From positions 1 to 49,263 of the forward strand of contig UREE01000006.1 of the NCBI GenBank assembly GCA_900546825.1: a DNA stretch of 49,263 nt, written 5' to 3'. This document shows positions 47,242 to 49,263 of this stretch, piece by piece; position 1 is the stretch's first letter; each line of letters starts with the position of its first letter. The stretch is from an uncultured Collinsella sp. Its GTDB lineage: Bacteria > Actinomycetota > Coriobacteriia > Coriobacteriales > Coriobacteriaceae. The notes under the pieces were generated by a model, which saw nothing but the letters and a program-made list of their open reading frames with translations, was not told where the DNA came from and ran no database searches. The position numbers and the translations under genes were made by a program.

Positions 47242-48201
47242 CTACTTCCAACGAAGCAGATAGCCACCTATATCCAGGCCGGCGCCAAATCCAACGAGGG
47301 CGATGGTGTCGCCCACATTCAGTGCGTCGGTGCGTGCCAGTCGGTCAAGCGCAAAGGGAATGCAGGCGCTCGAAATGTTGCCGGTCTCCCGCAGCGTTCG
47401 AACCATGAGCTCGTCTGGCACGCCGAGGCGCTTGACCGCCTGACTCAGGATTCGTTCGTTAGCCTGATGGAATACAAAATGATCGATGTCTTCGACCGAA
47501 ATGCCCGCATCGCTCGCAAGCTTATGGACCGTGTCGCAGATGGCGTTGACGCCGAACTTGAACACGCGGCGGCCATTCATGGACAGCACGCTCTCGCTAT
47601 CTGCGGAGGCCTTAAACGGCGAGGTACCGACCAGACCGGGAACGCGCAACGTCTCGACGTCGGGCGCCGTCGAAAGCTCAACGGCAAGGGGGTTGTCTCC
47701 CCCAGCCCCAATCACTGCGGCGCCTGCCCCATCGCCAAAGAGCACGCACGTGGCACGGTCGGTCCAATCGAGCGCGCGCGTCATCTGCTCGGCGGCAACA
47801 ACCAGCACGTGCTCAGCGCGACCGCGGGCGATATAGCCCTCGGCGACATCGAGCGCAAATACGAAGCCGGCACAAGCCGCCGAAACGTCGAAGGCAGGAC
47901 ATGTGGCACCCAGGCGCTCAGCAACGGCACACGCCTCAGCGGGAACAAGGTGGTCACCCGTTGTCGTCGAGCAGACGATCAGATCCAGCTGGCTCGCGTC
48001 GATTCCGGACACCTGGAGTGCCCGCTCACTCGCCGCTACGGCAAGGTCGTCAAGTGACTCGGTGGTGCAGACGTGGCGGCTCTTGATACCTGTGCGGGTA
48101 AAAATCCACTCATCCGAGGTATCGAGGAACTCGGACAGCTCGTCATTGGAAACACTGCGCTCAGGAAGCGCCGAGCCTGTTCCAAGAATCGTGAAACCCA
48201 T
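47242..48201 (-). CDS. fabH: 3-oxoacyl-ACP synthase III
   Basis: A 319-residue protein starting at ATG 48201 behind AAAGGAGG; the frame is open to 48372 but without signal. Cys-His-Asn set: C110 in DVSAACAGFVFAL, His of FVFHQANERIL, Asn of TGNISSACIP. It starts chains from acetyl-CoA or branched acyl-CoA and malonyl-ACP. It is the first gene of the fatty-acid operon, so its promoter region carries the operator-like repeats described next. Confidence 0.96.
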   Translation of the reverse strand: MGFTILGTGSALPERSVSNDELSEFLDTSDEWIFTRTGIKSRHVCTTESLDDLAVAASERALQVSGIDASQLDLIVCSTTTGDHLVPAEACAVAERLGATCPAFDVSAACAGFVFALDVAEGYIARGRAEHVLVVAAEQMTRALDWTDRATCVLFGDGAGAAVIGAGGDNPLAVELSTAPDVETLRVPGLVGTSPFKASADSESVLSMNGRRVFKFGVNAICDTVHKLASDAGISVEDIDHFVFHQANERILSQAVKRLGVPDELMVRTLRETGNISSACIPFALDRLARTDALNVGDTIALVGFGAGLDIGGYLLRWK

Positions 48202-48218
48202 CACTAGCCTCCTTTGAG

Positions 48219-48284
48219 TTGTTGACGTGTTTACATCGACCAAGAGAGGATAGCGCATTTTAGTCATTGTTGACGTGTTAACAT
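48219..48284. promoter_or_regulatory. duplicated 18-bp operator-like motif before fabH
   Basis: TTGTTGACGTGTTTACAT (48219-48236) and TTGTTGACGTGTTAACAT (48267-48284) differ at one base and are 48 bp apart. On the fabH strand a possible -10 (TATCCT, 48249-48254) lies between them. Two repressor sites flanking a promoter are the likely reading. No regulator gene (fabT or fapR type) adjoins, and the neighbouring BirA lacks a DNA-binding domain. Confidence 0.6.
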
Positions 48285-48377
48285 TAAATTGTCCAAATGC
48301 GACAAAGGCTTCACATTGTGTCAATCTCTCGACACCATTACGCGATTGCCTTATTAACTTAGGAGGTAGCAACCGTT

Positions 48378-49154
48378 ATGGATACCAAATTAACGATAGT
48401 CGACGTAACCGGATCGACCAACGATGACCTGCTCGAAGCAGGAAAACAAGGAGCTCCGCACGGCACAGGACTTGCCGCCCGGGCTCAAACAGCAGGACGC
48501 GGCCGGCGCGGGCACAAGTGGGACTCAACCGTCGGCAACTTATTGCTTTCGATTGTCCTGCGCCCATGCGTTAATCCTGCAAAATACTCTGGACTTGCCG
48601 CCGTCAGCGGCCTAGCGGTACTCGAGACGCTCAAAAAGCAGGGCCTTGCAAACGAGATTGGCCTCAAATGGCCCAACGATCTGGTCGCGCGAGGACGCAA
48701 GCTCGGCGGCATTCTGGTCGAGGCCGCACGCGATAACGAAGGCAAACCTTTCGCCGTCTGCGGCATTGGTGTCAACGTAAACTACACGCCCCAAGAGGTG
48801 CCCGATGGCGGCCTGGCGGCAATTGGCCTCTCGGACCTCAACGAGAGCGTTCCCGCCGTCGACATGCTCCTCGATGAGGTCTATCACGCAGTTATAGACG
48901 CTGTAGATGCCTGGGCAGAGCGCCCCAACGCCAAGGAAGAAGACGCCGGTCCGCTCGCGCCCGTCCGCGACGAATATATCGCTCACCTCAATTGGATTGG
49001 GAAGCACGTTATCGCCCGTTCCCCTGCCGGCGACGAGCTAGCACGCGGCATCTTTAAAATTGTCGATGGCTTTGGTCGCGCGTGTATCGAAACGGAAGGC
49101 GGTTTGCGATCCTTCCATTTTGAGGAAGCATCGCTGCGTCCCTTGAGCGAATAG
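48378..49154 (+). CDS. birA: biotin--[acetyl-CoA-carboxylase] ligase, single-domain
   Basis: A 258-residue protein starting at ATG 48378 behind TTAGGAGGTAG. The biotin-adenylate loop is GRGRRGHKWDS (about 40-50). LKWPNDLV and GRKLGGILVEA are the biotin-binding strands, and VCGIGVNVNY is typical. A C-terminal SH3-like domain closes it. There is no N-terminal helix-turn-helix, so it is an enzyme only and not the biotin repressor. It biotinylates AccB, encoded in the divergent operon. Confidence 0.95.
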   Translation: MDTKLTIVDVTGSTNDDLLEAGKQGAPHGTGLAARAQTAGRGRRGHKWDSTVGNLLLSIVLRPCVNPAKYSGLAAVSGLAVLETLKKQGLANEIGLKWPNDLVARGRKLGGILVEAARDNEGKPFAVCGIGVNVNYTPQEVPDGGLAAIGLSDLNESVPAVDMLLDEVYHAVIDAVDAWAERPNAKEEDAGPLAPVRDEYIAHLNWIGKHVIARSPAGDELARGIFKIVDGFGRACIETEGGLRSFHFEEASLRPLSE

Positions 49155-49214
49155 GGCGCCGCAACCACCTACTCGGCAGCATTACCCGGCAGTCCAAACC
49201 ATCATTCAAATCAG

Positions 49215-49237
49215 AACCACCCTTAAAAAGGGTGGTT
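49215..49237 (+). terminator. terminator after birA
   Basis: AACCACCCTT (49215-49224) pairs with AAGGGTGGTT (49228-49237), followed by TGCTCTT. It is 60 bp past the birA stop. Confidence 0.7.
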
Positions 49238-49263
49238 TGCTCTTAGGGTATAACCCACGGGCC

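Noticed and set aside
48219..48284. BirA operator
   Set aside because: The adjacent biotin ligase has no helix-turn-helix, and the motif is a repeated 18-mer rather than the spaced palindrome of BirA sites.
1..49263. tRNA, rRNA or riboswitch genes
   Set aside because: I saw no cloverleaf with TTCRANNC and anticodon arm, no rRNA segments and no purine-riboswitch core upstream of the permease. A covariance search could still find something I missed.

Overview
The window reads as a chromosomal segment of a GC-rich gut actinobacterium of the class Coriobacteriia, most likely Collinsella or a close relative. That is an inference from gene content: an accD-accA fusion inside a FabK-type fatty-acid cluster, NDP-coupled purine genes, mannose-family PTS genes, and intergenic regions crowded with palindromic repeats. 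No rRNA or tRNA gene was recognised.

Layout. 1-2600: a DUF4143 ATPase remnant, a 23-bp triple repeat, and two tandem arrays (4 + 7 copies) of a 47-bp palindromic repeat on either side of a lone AbiEi-like/nuclease-like gene. 2669-12045 (minus): a purine-catabolism operon ordered nucleobase permease, ssnA, ygfK, 4Fe-4S ferredoxin, xanthine dehydrogenase-like molybdoenzyme. A YheO-like regulator is divergent from it and ridA follows. A Fur-like box overlaps the best promoter of this operon. 13879-17046 (plus): a U32/DUF3656 protein and an RluA-type pseudouridine synthase. 17137-17354: three palindromic units with an 80-bp period. 17446-19275 (minus): a Gfo/Idh/MocA oxidoreductase and a DeoR regulator. 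19549-20177: short repeats, an IS200/IS605 left-end remnant and a degV fragment.

20294-27789 (minus): a sugar operon with a LevR-like regulator, PTS EIIB-IIC-IID-IIA, a GH172 (DUF2961) enzyme and a ROK fructokinase. Together they suggest PTS import and intracellular cleavage of an alpha-fructofuranoside, possibly a difructose anhydride, followed by fructose phosphorylation. The LevR-like protein has lost the GAFTGA loop and the Walker B acidic pair needed to work with sigma-54, which fits a phylum that generally lacks sigma-54. 28017-28792 holds an MTA/SAH nucleosidase fragment joined to a decayed IS3-type transposase.

29561-35340 (minus): ribosomal genes rplC-D-W-B, rpsS, rplV, rpsC, rplP, rpmC, rpsQ, rplN, rplX. 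The block lacks rpsJ in front and rplE onward behind, and a strong terminator follows rplX. Upstream lies a perfect 41-bp inverted repeat. 35799-38983 (minus): a histidine phosphatase, a CDF metal exporter and an orphan PTS EIIC. 39024-48201 (minus): a complete type II fatty-acid cluster (fabH, acpP, fabK, fabD, fabG, fabF, accB, fabZ, accC, accDA). It is divergent from a one-domain biotin ligase (48378-49154, plus), with a duplicated operator-like motif between them.
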